This document shows, piece by piece, positions 34,907-43,765 of a DNA stretch of 64,000 nt (position 1 is the first letter of the stretch; the number at the start of each line of letters is the position of its first letter). Position numbers and translations under genes: made by a program. Origin of the DNA: Streptomyces sp. f51. GTDB taxonomy: Bacteria; Actinomycetota; Actinomycetes; Streptomycetales; Streptomycetaceae. The stretch spans positions 496,001-560,000 of the forward strand of contig NZ_CP149798.1 of NCBI RefSeq assembly GCF_037940415.1, given 5' to 3'. The notes under the pieces were generated by a model. The model was not told the origin of the DNA. It ran no database searches and was given only the letters and a program-made list of their open reading frames with translations.

Positions 34907-35934
34907 CCGTCACCACCACGGGCACGGTCACCGGACCCGACGCTGCCACCGCGCCCGCGCTCGAGGTCCGCGACCTGCACATCACCTATCCGCCCCGGGC
35001 GGGCCGCGGCCCCGCCCGCGCGGTGGACGGCGTCGACCTCGAACTGGGCCGCGGCGAGATCCTCGCCCTGATCGGCGAGTCCGGCTGCGGCAAGTCCACC
35101 CTGGCGCGCGCCCTGACGGGGCTGGTCAAGCCCACGTCGGGCGAGGTTCTGTGCGACGGCGTGCCGCTGCGCTACACGAGCGGCGCGCTGAAGGCGCACC
35201 GCCGCCAGGTCCAGTTCGTCCTCCAGGACCCCGGCGGCGCCCTGAACCCGCGGCAGAACGTGTTCGACGCGGTCGCCGAGGGCCCCCGGCTGCACCGGAT
35301 GAAGGACGGCCTCGAACAGCGCGTGCACTCCGCCCTGTCCAAGGCCGGGCTGCGCCCTCCCGAGCAGTTCCTGTCGCGCTTCCCGCACGAGATGTCCGGC
35401 GGGCAGCAGCAGCGCGTGGTGATCGCGGGCGCTCTGGCCCTCGAGCCGTCGGTGATCGTGGCCGACGAACCGGTGGCCTCGCTGGACGCCTCCGTACGCG
35501 GCGAGATCCTCAAGCTCGTCCTCGACCTGCGCCGCGACCTCGGCCTGTCCTCCCTGGTGGTCAGTCACGACCTGGGCCTGGCCTGGAACATCGCCGACCG
35601 GGTGGCGGTGATGTACCTGGGCCGGATCGTCGAGGTGGGCACCGTGGAGGAGGTCCTGCTCGCGCCGAAGCACCCGTACACCAAGGCGCTGCTGTCGGTG
35701 GTGTCCGCGGAAGGCGGGCGCGGTGAGCGGCGGCCGCAGCTGCTCCAGGGCGAGCCGCCGGACCCGACGGACGTGCCCGGGGGCTGCCGGTTCCACCCGC
35801 GCTGCCCGGTGTGGGCCGGTCTCGACACGGCGGGCCGCGCGGAGGCGGGCTGCGACCGGCGGACCCTGCCGGTCCTCCCGGCGCAGGCGCCGGAGGGTGG
35901 TCGGGCCGCATGCCACCTCGCGAGCGCCTCGTGA
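34903..35934 (+). CDS. Peptide ABC transporter ATPase (DppF type)
   Basis: A 343-residue ATPase from ATG 34903 (ATGA overlap). It has Walker A GESGCGKST, Q-loop VQFVLQDPGGALNP, signature HEMSGGQQQRVVIAGALAL, Walker B VIVADEPVASLD, H-loop VVSHDLGL, and the oligo_HPY C-terminal extension with CRFHPRCPVWAGL and Cys residues typical of Dpp/Opp ATPases. It pairs with the preceding ATPase to power peptide import and overlaps the following acyltransferase gene by four bases, tying transport to intracellular catabolism in one transcript. Confidence 0.94.
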   Translation: MTVTTTGTVTGPDAATAPALEVRDLHITYPPRAGRGPARAVDGVDLELGRGEILALIGESGCGKSTLARALTGLVKPTSGEVLCDGVPLRYTSGALKAHRRQVQFVLQDPGGALNPRQNVFDAVAEGPRLHRMKDGLEQRVHSALSKAGLRPPEQFLSRFPHEMSGGQQQRVVIAGALALEPSVIVADEPVASLDASVRGEILKLVLDLRRDLGLSSLVVSHDLGLAWNIADRVAVMYLGRIVEVGTVEEVLLAPKHPYTKALLSVVSAEGGRGERRPQLLQGEPPDPTDVPGGCRFHPRCPVWAGLDTAGRAEAGCDRRTLPVLPAQAPEGGRAACHLASAS

Positions 35935-36785
35935 ACGCGACGGCGACACCGAGGTGCGCGGCCGGTGCCCGGCCGGCACCGCCGCTGGTCGTACGTGACG
36001 TGGACGGACCGCTGGAGATGGCCGACTGCATCGCGCTGTACGAGCGGGTCATGGGCCTGCGCCACGGCGACGGCAGCCTCAACCCGCGTCTGCTGACCGC
36101 CCTCCAGGACAACAGCGGTCTGGTCGTCGGCGCCTATCTGGGCGAGGCGCTGGTGGGATTCACCTACAGCTTCCTCGCCCGCGAGCGGGGCGCCGACGGA
36201 AAGGGCCCGCGCCTGTACCAGTACTCGCAGCTGGCCGTCGTGGCGCACGAGCGCCAGGGCCTCGGCATCGGGCGGCTGCTCAAGCTCGGCCAGCGCGACC
36301 GCTGCCTCGCCGAGGGGACGACGCTGATCCGCTGGGCGTACGACCCGATGCAGACCCGCAACGCCCACTTCAACCTGGACGTGCTCGGCGCGGTGGTGGA
36401 CGCGTTCAAGCCCGCGATGTACGGCGCATCGGGCTTCGGCACCGCCACCGGCGAGTCCACCGACCGCTTCATCGTCTCCTGGCACCTCGACACCCCGGCC
36501 CGGGCCGCCGTGCCCGCTCCCGCTCCGCCGCAGGGCGGCTGGAGCGTCGGCCAGGTGTACGAGGAAGGCGACGACCGGATCGTGGTCCTGCCCGACGACT
36601 GGCACCGGCTGCGCGCCGAGGCCGGCCCGGAGCACGCCGCCCGGCTGCGCGGCCGCCTCACCCCCACGTTCGCCCGGCTGCTCGCCGACCGCACGGCCCT
36701 GTCCTGCGTACGGCTGCCGGGCGGCCTCGCCGCGTACCGCTTCACCCCCCGTGCCGCCGCACCCGGCACGGCCCCTCGCCCCTGA
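35931..36785 (+). CDS. GNAT acyltransferase, COG3375-like (putative amino-acid N-succinyltransferase)
   Basis: A 284-residue protein whose GTG 35931 overlaps the ATPase stop (GTGA); ATG 35910 is a possible alternative. The first ~180 residues are a GNAT fold: DGPLEMADCIALYERVMGLR, LVGFTYSFLARE, the acyl-CoA loop VVAHERQGLGIGRLLKLGQR, then WAYDPMQTRNAHFNLDVLGA. The remaining ~90 residues form an extra domain, a length typical of the COG3375 group. In Geobacillus kaustophilus a GNAT of this kind works with N-succinylamino-acid racemase and an M20 desuccinylase to turn D- into L-amino acids. The next gene is such a racemase homologue, so the same role is inferred here. Confidence 0.75.
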   Translation: MNATATPRCAAGARPAPPLVVRDVDGPLEMADCIALYERVMGLRHGDGSLNPRLLTALQDNSGLVVGAYLGEALVGFTYSFLARERGADGKGPRLYQYSQLAVVAHERQGLGIGRLLKLGQRDRCLAEGTTLIRWAYDPMQTRNAHFNLDVLGAVVDAFKPAMYGASGFGTATGESTDRFIVSWHLDTPARAAVPAPAPPQGGWSVGQVYEEGDDRIVVLPDDWHRLRAEAGPEHAARLRGRLTPTFARLLADRTALSCVRLPGGLAAYRFTPRAAAPGTAPRP

Positions 36786-36815
36786 CCGGGGCCCCGCACG
36801 GTAGGACGACCCCAC

Positions 36816-37970
36816 ATGACCGTCACCCTCGCCGAGATCGAGCTTGCGCTGGTCCGGCTCGATCTCGTCCACTCCTTCGAGACCAGTTCGCACCGCAAGT
36901 CGTATCTGGAGCACATCGTCGTCCGCGCGACCGCCGAGGACGGCAGCGTCGGCTGGGGCGAGTGCGCCTCGCCGACCGATCCGTACTACTGCGACGAGTC
37001 CACCTGGAGCTGCTGGCAGGTGCTGGGCGAGCACCTCGCCCCGATGCTGCTCGGCCGCCCCTGGGACCACCCAGACGACGCGGCCCGGCTCACCGCCAAG
37101 GTGAGCGGCAACCACTTCGCCCGCGCCGGCCTCGACATGGCCTGCTGGGACCTGTACGGGCAGCGGCGCGGCGAGCCCCTGGCCGACGTGCTCGGCGCCG
37201 GCGCCGACGCGGTGCCCGCCGGGGTCAGCCTCGGCATCGAGCCGACGATCGACGCGCTGCTCGCTCAGGTCTCCCGGCACGTCGCCGACGGCTACCGCCG
37301 CGTCAAGCTGAAGATCCGCCCCGGCTGGGACCTCGAACCGGTCCGCGCCGTCCAGGACGCCTTCCCCGGCGTGCCCCTCCAGGTGGACGCCAACACCGCC
37401 TACCGTCCCGAACAGGAGTCCGTGCTGGCGGAGTTGGACGGCCGCGGCCTGCTGATGATCGAGCAGCCGTACGCCGCCACCGACCTGCTCTCCCACGCCC
37501 GGCTCGCCGCCCGTCTGGACACCCCGGTGTGCCTGGACGAGGCGATCACCACCCCGGACGTGCTGCGCACCGCGCTGCACCTGGGCGCGGCCGACGTCGT
37601 CAACATCAAGGTGTCCCGGCTCGGCGGGCTCGGCCCGTCGAGGACGGTGCACGACCTGTGCCTGGACGCCGGGGTGCCGGTGTGGTGCGGCGGGATGCAC
37701 GAGTTCGGCATCGGGCGGGCCGCGAACCTGGCGCTCGCCGGGCTGCCCGGCTTCACCCTGCCCTCGGACGTCTCGGGCTCCGACAAGTACTACCGGCGGG
37801 ACATCGTCACGCCGCCGATCCGCGCCGTGGACGGCATGGTCGCCGTGCCCCGCTCCCGGCCCGGCATCGGCCTCGACGTGGACCTCGGCCGACTCGGCCT
37901 GCACACCATGCGCACCTGGACCATCCGTCCCCGCGCCCGTCTCACCACCCCTGAGGGGAAGGCAGCATGA
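36816..37970 (+). CDS. Enolase-superfamily racemase, NSAR/OSBS (MenC-like) type
   Basis: A 384-residue enzyme from ATG 36816. Catalytic residues line up with N-succinylamino-acid racemase/o-succinylbenzoate synthase: KxK lysines 164 and 166 (RVKLKIRPG), metal ligands Asp191 (VDANTAY), Glu216 (IEQPYA) and Asp241 (CLDEAIT), and the opposite-face Lys265 (NIKVSRLGG). GGMHEFGIGRAANLALAGLP is also characteristic of this subfamily. The context (peptide importer, GNAT, M55 and M20 hydrolases, no other menaquinone genes) favours racemisation of N-succinyl amino acids over menaquinone synthesis; L-Ala-D/L-Glu epimerase is a less likely alternative. Confidence 0.82.
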   Translation: MTVTLAEIELALVRLDLVHSFETSSHRKSYLEHIVVRATAEDGSVGWGECASPTDPYYCDESTWSCWQVLGEHLAPMLLGRPWDHPDDAARLTAKVSGNHFARAGLDMACWDLYGQRRGEPLADVLGAGADAVPAGVSLGIEPTIDALLAQVSRHVADGYRRVKLKIRPGWDLEPVRAVQDAFPGVPLQVDANTAYRPEQESVLAELDGRGLLMIEQPYAATDLLSHARLAARLDTPVCLDEAITTPDVLRTALHLGAADVVNIKVSRLGGLGPSRTVHDLCLDAGVPVWCGGMHEFGIGRAANLALAGLPGFTLPSDVSGSDKYYRRDIVTPPIRAVDGMVAVPRSRPGIGLDVDLGRLGLHTMRTWTIRPRARLTTPEGKAA

Positions 37971-38806
37971 AGGTCCTGATCTCCGCCGACATGGAGGGCG
38001 TCACCGGCGTCACCTTCCCCGACGACTGCGAGCCGGGCCACGCCCGCTGGGAGTACAACCGGCGGTTCCTCACCGCCGACGTCAACGCCGCGATCGCCGG
38101 TTTCGCCGCGGCGGGCGCCACCGAGATCCTCGTCAACGAGGCCCACGCCGACCAGCGCAACCTGCTCCTGGACCAGCTCGACAAGCGGGCCACGCTGCTG
38201 ATCGGCACGCACAAGCCGCTCGGCATGATGGAGGGCGTCGACCGCTCCCCCGACGCGGTCGCCTTCGTCGGCTACCACACCGGCGCCGGTGAGCCGGGCG
38301 TGCTCGCCCACACCTACCTGCCCAACACCATCACCGCGGTACGGATCAACGGCGAGCCGGCCTCCGAGGGCCGGATGAACGCGCTGCTCGCCGACGAGTA
38401 CGGCGTGCCCGTGGTGCTGGTCACCGGCGACGACCTGTGCTGCGAGGACGCCCGCGGCTGGGCGCCGCACGCCGCCCACGCCGTGGTCAAGACCTGCGTG
38501 GACCGCTACTCCGCGATCTGTCTGCCGCCCGAGGTGAGCGCCGCCCGGATCACCGAGGCCGCCCGCGAGGGCCTCACCGCGCTGCCCGCCCCCACCGGCC
38601 CGATCGCCCCGCCCGACGAGGGTTACACCTACGAGGTGTCCTTCGACGCCGCCCACCTGGCGCCCGCCGCCAGTTACATCCCCGGGGTCGTCCAGACCGA
38701 CCCGCTGACCGTGCGCTTCACGCTGCCGACGATGTACGAGGCGATCCGCTGCTTCCGCGCGCTGACCCGGGTGGTCACCTCCGCCGTGGAGAACTGCTAT
38801 GGCTGA
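37967..38806 (+). CDS. M55-family D-aminopeptidase (DppA type)
   Basis: A 279-residue zinc peptidase from ATG 37967 (ATGA overlap). The family's metal ligands are in place: Asp8 and Glu10 (LISADMEGVTG), His60 (VNEAHADQRN), His104 (FVGYHTGAG) and Glu134 (PASEGRMNAL). B. subtilis DppA, encoded in a dipeptide transport operon, forms a decameric tunnel enzyme that cleaves D-Ala-D-Ala and D-Ala-Gly-Gly. The same gene context here supports cleavage of imported D-amino-acid peptides, releasing D-amino acids for the GNAT/racemase steps. Confidence 0.93.
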   Translation: MKVLISADMEGVTGVTFPDDCEPGHARWEYNRRFLTADVNAAIAGFAAAGATEILVNEAHADQRNLLLDQLDKRATLLIGTHKPLGMMEGVDRSPDAVAFVGYHTGAGEPGVLAHTYLPNTITAVRINGEPASEGRMNALLADEYGVPVVLVTGDDLCCEDARGWAPHAAHAVVKTCVDRYSAICLPPEVSAARITEAAREGLTALPAPTGPIAPPDEGYTYEVSFDAAHLAPAASYIPGVVQTDPLTVRFTLPTMYEAIRCFRALTRVVTSAVENCYG

Positions 38807-39959
38807 GCCCGCCGAACTCCTCGCCCTGGCCCGCACGTTCGGCGCCCCGGTGCTGGAACGCTGGGAACGCCTGGTCTCGTTGGAGACCCCGTCAGGCGAC
38901 GCGGACCGTGCGGCCGTGTTCGGCAAGGAACTCGCCACGGGCCTCGCCGCCACGGCGGACCGGATCGAGCACCCGCCGGGACCGGGCGGCGACCACCTGG
39001 TGGCGTACTGGAACGGGCGCGGGACCCCGGACGGCGGCTCCCGCGACGGACATACGCTGCTCGTGGCCCACGGCGACACCGTGTTCCCGGCCGGGACGCT
39101 CGCCCGGCGCCCCTTCACGCTCGCCGGGGACGGCGACACGGTCACCGGCCCCGGGGTCTTCGACATGAAGGGCTCCCTGGTCGCCGTCGAACTGGCCATG
39201 GACCTGCTGGCCCGTACGGGTGCATCGCCGAGGCGACCGGTACGGCTCGTGGTGGTCAACGACGAGGAGATCGGCAGCCCCGACGGCAGCCGCCTCGTGG
39301 CCCGGCACGCCGAGGGCGCCCACGCGGTGCTCGGCCTCGAACCACCGCTGCCCGGCGGCGCGTTGAAGATCGGCCGGCGTGGGGTGGCCCGGGTGCGGCT
39401 GAGCGTGCGCGGGGTCAGCGCCCACGCCGGCCTCGACGCCGCGCTCGGCGTCTCCGCCATCGACGAACTAGTGGACCAGCTGGCGGGGTTGAGGGCGACG
39501 GCCGCCGCCCTCCCCGACGCCGCGCTGAACGTCGGCACGATCACCGGCGGCACCCGCGCCAATGTGGTCGCCGACCACGCCGAGGCGGAGATCGGCCTGC
39601 GCTATGCCACCGCCGAGACCGAACGGGCCCTGCTGACCGCCCTGTTGGAGCCGACTCCGGTGCGGCGGCGGGCCGCCTTGTCCGCCGAGACGCTGTCCCA
39701 CCGCCCGGCCTGGGCGATGGACCCGGCCAACCCCCTGGCGGCCGAACTGACCACGCTCGCCGCCGCCTTGGGTCTCGACCTGCCGCTCGGCTCCTCCGGC
39801 GGCGCGGGCGACACCAACCTGACCGGCGCGCTCGGCATCCCGACGGTCGACGGCCTCGGACCCGCCGGCGCCGGCGCCCACGGCGAGGACGAACACGCCT
39901 CCCTGTCCTCCCTGCTGGAACGGGCGGCGCTCATCGCCGCGTTCCTGGAAACCCACTGA
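38799..39959 (+). CDS. M20-family hydrolase (carboxypeptidase G2-like; possible N-succinyl-amino-acid desuccinylase)
   Basis: A 386-residue zinc hydrolase from ATG 38799, overlapping the M55 gene by eight bases. Metal ligands: LLVAHGDTVF (His91, Asp93), GPGVFDMKGSL (Asp122) and VVNDEEIGSPDGSRL (Glu156/157). The C-terminal motif is AGAHGEDEHASLSSLLERAA. SVRGVSAHAGLDAALGVSAI marks the dimerisation domain. It is closest in style to the CPG2/ArgE-DapE branch, which removes acyl or glutamyl groups from amino acids. Beside an NSAR-like racemase, it is the best candidate for hydrolysing N-succinyl-L-amino acids to free L-amino acids. Confidence 0.88.
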   Translation: MAEPAELLALARTFGAPVLERWERLVSLETPSGDADRAAVFGKELATGLAATADRIEHPPGPGGDHLVAYWNGRGTPDGGSRDGHTLLVAHGDTVFPAGTLARRPFTLAGDGDTVTGPGVFDMKGSLVAVELAMDLLARTGASPRRPVRLVVVNDEEIGSPDGSRLVARHAEGAHAVLGLEPPLPGGALKIGRRGVARVRLSVRGVSAHAGLDAALGVSAIDELVDQLAGLRATAAALPDAALNVGTITGGTRANVVADHAEAEIGLRYATAETERALLTALLEPTPVRRRAALSAETLSHRPAWAMDPANPLAAELTTLAAALGLDLPLGSSGGAGDTNLTGALGIPTVDGLGPAGAGAHGEDEHASLSSLLERAALIAAFLETH

Positions 39960-40005
39960 CCCCTGCCTCGGCCCAGCGCCCACCCTCACTCCCCCAAGGA
40001 TCTCG

Positions 40006-40935
40006 ATGCCCACCCTGCCCTCCGAGGGGCTCGTCCGCCCCGCCGCACCCAAGCCCGGCGACCGTGTCGCCGTCATCGCCGCCAGCGGACCGACCGACCA
40101 GGGGAACCTGGAGATCGGCCTGGAATCGCTGCGCGGGCTCGGCCTCCAGCCCGAGGTGTTCGCCTCCGCGCGGGCGACCGGCGAATACCTCGCCGGGGAC
40201 GACGCGCTGCGCGCCCGCGACCTGACCGCGGCCCTCACCGACCCGGCGTTCACCGCCGTCTTCTGCGCCAACGGCGGCTACGGCGCCCAGCGCACCCTGG
40301 AACTGGTCGACTGGGACTCCATCGGCACGCCCACCCCGCGCACCGTCATCGGGTTCTCCGACGTCACGGCGCTGCTGGAGGCGGTGGCCGTGAAACTGGG
40401 CTGGACGGGGCTGTTCGGACCGATGCCCGCCATCCGCGGCTTCCACCCCGGCCGCGCCGACTTCGACGGGCTCGCCGCACTGCTCACCGACCCGGCGTCC
40501 GTCAAGGAACTGCGCTTCCCCGGCTCCCGCCCACTGGTCGGCGGCACCGCGGAGGGCGTCACCCTGGGCGGCACGGTCACCCTGCTCGCCTGCTCCCTGG
40601 GCACCGGCACCTCGCTGCCCGCGCGTGGCGGCATCGTCCTGCTGGAGGACGTGGACGAGGAGACCTTCCGGCTCGACCGGTTCCTCACCCAGCTGCGCCG
40701 CGCCGGATACTTCGACGGCGCGGCCGGAATCGTCTGCGGCACCTTCACCGACTGCGGCACGCGCGAGCGCGTCGAGGAACTCCTGCTCGACCGCCTCGGC
40801 GACCTCGGGATCCCCGTGCTCGTCGGCGCGGACATCGGCCACGGCGTGCCGCAGCAGACGTTCCCCATCGGCACCCGCGCCAGGCTCGACGCGGACGCGG
40901 GCGTCCTCACGTTCCTGGATCCCGTACTGGCCTGA
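40006..40935 (+). CDS. S66-family LD-carboxypeptidase
   Basis: A 309-residue protein from ATG 40006, 46 bases after the M20 gene. The Ser-Glu-His triad of muramoyl-tetrapeptide LD-carboxypeptidase is present: Ser118 in VIGFSDVTALL, Glu214 in VLLEDVDEETFRLDR and His279 in DIGHGVPQQTFPIG; the glycine-rich CANGGYGAQR lies ahead of it. LdcA-type enzymes cut the bond between DAP (or Lys) and the terminal D-Ala of wall tetrapeptides in the cytoplasm. This makes wall-peptide recycling the most likely theme of the operon and links it to the DAP decarboxylase across the RpiR gene. Confidence 0.92.
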   Translation: MPTLPSEGLVRPAAPKPGDRVAVIAASGPTDQGNLEIGLESLRGLGLQPEVFASARATGEYLAGDDALRARDLTAALTDPAFTAVFCANGGYGAQRTLELVDWDSIGTPTPRTVIGFSDVTALLEAVAVKLGWTGLFGPMPAIRGFHPGRADFDGLAALLTDPASVKELRFPGSRPLVGGTAEGVTLGGTVTLLACSLGTGTSLPARGGIVLLEDVDEETFRLDRFLTQLRRAGYFDGAAGIVCGTFTDCGTRERVEELLLDRLGDLGIPVLVGADIGHGVPQQTFPIGTRARLDADAGVLTFLDPVLA

Positions 40936-41050
40936 CCGGCCACGCGGGTGGAACGGACGGGGCGGGACGCGGACGACGAGGTTCGCGACCCGCCCCTCCG
41001 GACGACCGCCGGTCGCCAGCCGTGAGGTTGCGCCCCGACGAGGCCGATAC

Positions 41051-41288
41051 GACCACTGATACCGCCCTTGGCGAGACACGCACGCACACGCTCCGCGACC
41101 ACGGACACCACCCCCGCGCAACACGCGAGCACATACGCCGCGCGACCACTGACACCACCTCCGGCGCGAGACGCGCACACACGCTGCGCGACCACTGACA
41201 CCACCCCCGGCGCGACACGCGCACACACGCTTCGCGACCACTGACACCACCTCCGGCGAAACGCGCACACCTACGCTTCGCGACCGCG
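41051..41288. repeat. 46-bp minisatellite
   Basis: The motif GACCAC(T/G)GACACCAC recurs with starts at 41097, 41144, 41190 and 41236, with degenerate ends at 41051 and 41282: a period of 46 (once 47) bases over ~235 bases. Between motifs lie GC-rich CCGGCGCGAGACGCGCACACACGCT-like halves written here only by position. Since 46 is not a multiple of three, the array is non-coding. It fills part of the 824-base gap between the S66 gene and the beta-helix gene; 41290-41640 holds nothing I recognise. Confidence 0.8.
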
Positions 41289-41686
41289 TACGGCATGCGC
41301 CTCGCCCCGCCGCGCCGACGCCGCGCGCTCCCCCGGCCGAGCACCGAGGTGACGGAACCGACCGCCACCGACCGCCCGTGGCGACAGCCTCGCCTCGTCC
41401 CCCCAGGTCATCGCCCGCCCACGCTCGCCGGGACGATGCTCACGAGCGCCGCTCCCGCCTTCCACGAGCCCATCCATCGGCCACACGGCGACCACCCGAC
41501 GCCGGCGCCCCAGGGCTCCGCTTCACACCCGCGACCCTCCCGCGCGACTGCCGCTCGCCCCCGAACACCGGGCCAAGAGCGCCCTCACACGCTCCTCACG
41601 GTCACGCCCGACACCGGACGATCCGTCAAATCCCCTTTGGTGCAAGCGCATTGACGCTCCCCGGTGACGGTGATTCACTTCGTGGC

Positions 41687-41744
41687 TGAGAGCGCTCTCA
41701 GAGAACGGGGACCAGTTGACGGTCCTTCCCATTCACCCTATGCA
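41687..41744 (+). promoter_or_regulatory. Operator TGAGAGCGCTCTCA and promoter of the beta-helix gene
   Basis: A perfect 14-base palindrome TGAGAGCGCTCTCA at 41687-41700, followed by TTGACG (41716-41721), a 17-base spacer and TATGCA (41739-41744). A further TTGACG at 41651 may be an upstream -35. The palindrome resembles LacI-family sites (CebR box TGGGAGCGCTCCCA) with G-to-A changes at the flanks. It is repeated in the GH16 gene. Confidence 0.65.
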
Positions 41745-41759
41745 GGGAGAGCCGTGTCC

Positions 41760-43580
41760 ATGATTCCCTCTCGTCGTAGTGTGCTGCGCGGGGCGGCCGC
41801 TGCATCGGTGCCGCTGATCAGCGGCGTCTGCTCGGAACGGGCGTTCGCGTCGACCGCCGCCGGTTCGCACGGGTCCGGCGGCGGACCGGGCGGTGCGCGC
41901 TCCACGCTCGGCCCGAACGTCATCGTCTTCGATCCGTCCATGAGCAACGCGTCGATTCAGGCCAAGGTCGACGCCGTGTTCGCGATCCAGGAGTCCAACC
42001 AGTTCGGCGACGAACGGTTCGCGCTGGCCTTCCTGCCGGGCACCTACACCGTCGACATCAACGTCGGCTTCTACACCCACGTCCTGGGCCTGGGCGCGAG
42101 CCCCTCCGACGTGGTGATCAACGGCCATGTCACCGTCGACGCGCAGTGGTTCGAGGGCAACGGCACCCAGAACTTCTGGCGCGCCGCGGAGAACCTGACC
42201 ATCGTGCCGCCGGACGGACTGGAGCGCTGGGCCGTCGCCCAGGCCGCGCCGATGCGCCGCGTCCACATCAAGGGCAACATCACCCTGTGGCCGAGCCCGC
42301 CCGGAAACCGGTGGTCCAGCGGCGGCTTCCTCGCCGACAGCGTGGTCGACGGGTACGTCGAGTCCGGTTCCCAGCAGCAGTGGCTCTCGCGCAACGACAC
42401 CTTCGGCAGCTGGAACGGCTCCAACTGGAACATGGTCTTCGTCGGCACCCAGGGCGCTCCCACACAGTCCTTCCCCGCCCCGCCATACACCACCGTCGAC
42501 CGCACTCCCGTGATCCGCGAGAAGCCGTTCCTCACCGTGGACCGCCACGGCTCCTACCAGGTGTTCGTGCCCGCCCTGCGCACCAACAGCACCGGCACCA
42601 CCTGGGCCGCCGGCCCGGCCAAGGGACACACCGTCCCGCTCGCGCGGTTCCATGTGGCCACGCCGGGCGACTCGGCCGCCACGATCAACCGGGCCCTCTC
42701 GTCCGGCAAGCACCTCCTGTTCACGCCCGGCATCTACGACATCTCCGCACCGCTGCGCGTGAACCGGCCCGGCACCGTGGTCCTCGGCCTCGGCCTGACC
42801 ACCCTGCGCTCCACGCACGGCAACACCGTGATCGAGGTCGCCGACGTCCCCGGCGTCACCCTCGCCGGCCTGCTCTTCGAGGCGGCCTCCCACCACACCC
42901 CGGTCCTGCTGCGGGTCGGTGACGGGTGCGGTCGCGGTCGGCGCCGGCACGAGAGCGACCCGACCGTACTGTTCGACATCGTGGCCCGGATCGGCGGCGC
43001 GATTCCCGGCGGCGCCGGCATCAGCGTCCAGATCGACAGCGACGACGTGATCCTCGACCATCTGTGGCTCTGGCGCGCCGACCACGGACTCGACGGCACC
43101 GTGGGCTGGACGGTCAACCCGGCCGACAGCGGCATCGTGGTCAACGGCGACCGCGTCACCGCGTACGGACTGTTCGTCGAGCACTACCAGAAGTACGAGG
43201 TGCTCTGGCAGGGCGAGCACGGCCGCACGTACTTCTTCCAGAACGAGCACCCCTACGACGTGCCCACACAGACGGCGTGGCGGCACGGTTCCACCCTCGG
43301 GTACGCCGCCTACAAGGTCGGCGACCACGTGCGGGACCACCGCGCCTGGGGCCTCGGCAGTTACTGCTTCTTCAACCTGAACGCGGACATCTACACCGAC
43401 TGCGCGTACGAGGTCCCCGACACCCCCGGCGTCGTCTTCACCGACCTGATGACGGTCTGCCTCAACGGGGCCGGTGGCGGCGGCATCCTGCACGCCATCG
43501 ACAAGGCCGGCGATCCGGTCCAGAACGGCTTCGCCACGTACTTCATGAAGTCGTACGCGAACGGCGCCGCCGGCGCCTGA
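41760..43580 (+). CDS. Tat-exported right-handed beta-helix protein, GH55-like
   Basis: A 606-residue secreted protein from ATG 41760 (GGGAGA at -11) with a twin-arginine signal (SRRSVLRGAAAASVPLISG). The mature sequence has repeated short beta-strand turns typical of a parallel beta-helix: FALAFLPGTYTVDINVGFYT, VLGLGASPSDVVINGHVTV, FWRAAENLTIVPPDGLERW, then a second half with VNRPGTVVLGLGLTTLRSTH, VTLAGLLFEAASHHTPVLL and DVILDHLWLWRADHG. Close relatives in Streptomyces are often labelled 'adenylyl cyclase', for which no cyclase motif is visible. The fold, secretion and shared operator with the GH16 gene suggest a beta-1,3-glucan-active enzyme; activity is inferred. Confidence 0.72.
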   Translation: MIPSRRSVLRGAAAASVPLISGVCSERAFASTAAGSHGSGGGPGGARSTLGPNVIVFDPSMSNASIQAKVDAVFAIQESNQFGDERFALAFLPGTYTVDINVGFYTHVLGLGASPSDVVINGHVTVDAQWFEGNGTQNFWRAAENLTIVPPDGLERWAVAQAAPMRRVHIKGNITLWPSPPGNRWSSGGFLADSVVDGYVESGSQQQWLSRNDTFGSWNGSNWNMVFVGTQGAPTQSFPAPPYTTVDRTPVIREKPFLTVDRHGSYQVFVPALRTNSTGTTWAAGPAKGHTVPLARFHVATPGDSAATINRALSSGKHLLFTPGIYDISAPLRVNRPGTVVLGLGLTTLRSTHGNTVIEVADVPGVTLAGLLFEAASHHTPVLLRVGDGCGRGRRRHESDPTVLFDIVARIGGAIPGGAGISVQIDSDDVILDHLWLWRADHGLDGTVGWTVNPADSGIVVNGDRVTAYGLFVEHYQKYEVLWQGEHGRTYFFQNEHPYDVPTQTAWRHGSTLGYAAYKVGDHVRDHRAWGLGSYCFFNLNADIYTDCAYEVPDTPGVVFTDLMTVCLNGAGGGGILHAIDKAGDPVQNGFATYFMKSYANGAAGA

Positions 43581-43636
43581 CGCCGGAGCACACGACGACG
43601 ACAGGCCCCGTCGAGGAGCGGGCGCGCGACGAATCG

Positions 43637-43681
43637 ACGTGGGTGGCGCGGTCGCGGTTCCGGCCGCCGCGCCACCCACGT
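43637..43681 (+). terminator. Hairpin terminator after the beta-helix gene
   Basis: A perfect 15-base stem (43637-43651 with 43667-43681) and 15-base loop, 56 bases after the stop codon. Confidence 0.75.
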
Positions 43682-43765
43682 GCGTCCCGCGCGCCCCGAA
43701 ACGCCCTGTCCGCCCCATGCCGAGCCGCCGCCGGCGACCCTTCCGCGCCAGGGTCGGTTGAAGCC

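Noticed and set aside
36816..37970. Menaquinone MenC assignment for the enolase-family gene
   Set aside because: Catalytic residues fit NSAR and OSBS alike, but no other menaquinone genes are nearby and the partner genes match the N-succinyl amino-acid route.
41051..41288. CRISPR array
   Set aside because: Units are tandem with no unique spacers between short repeats, and no cas genes are present.
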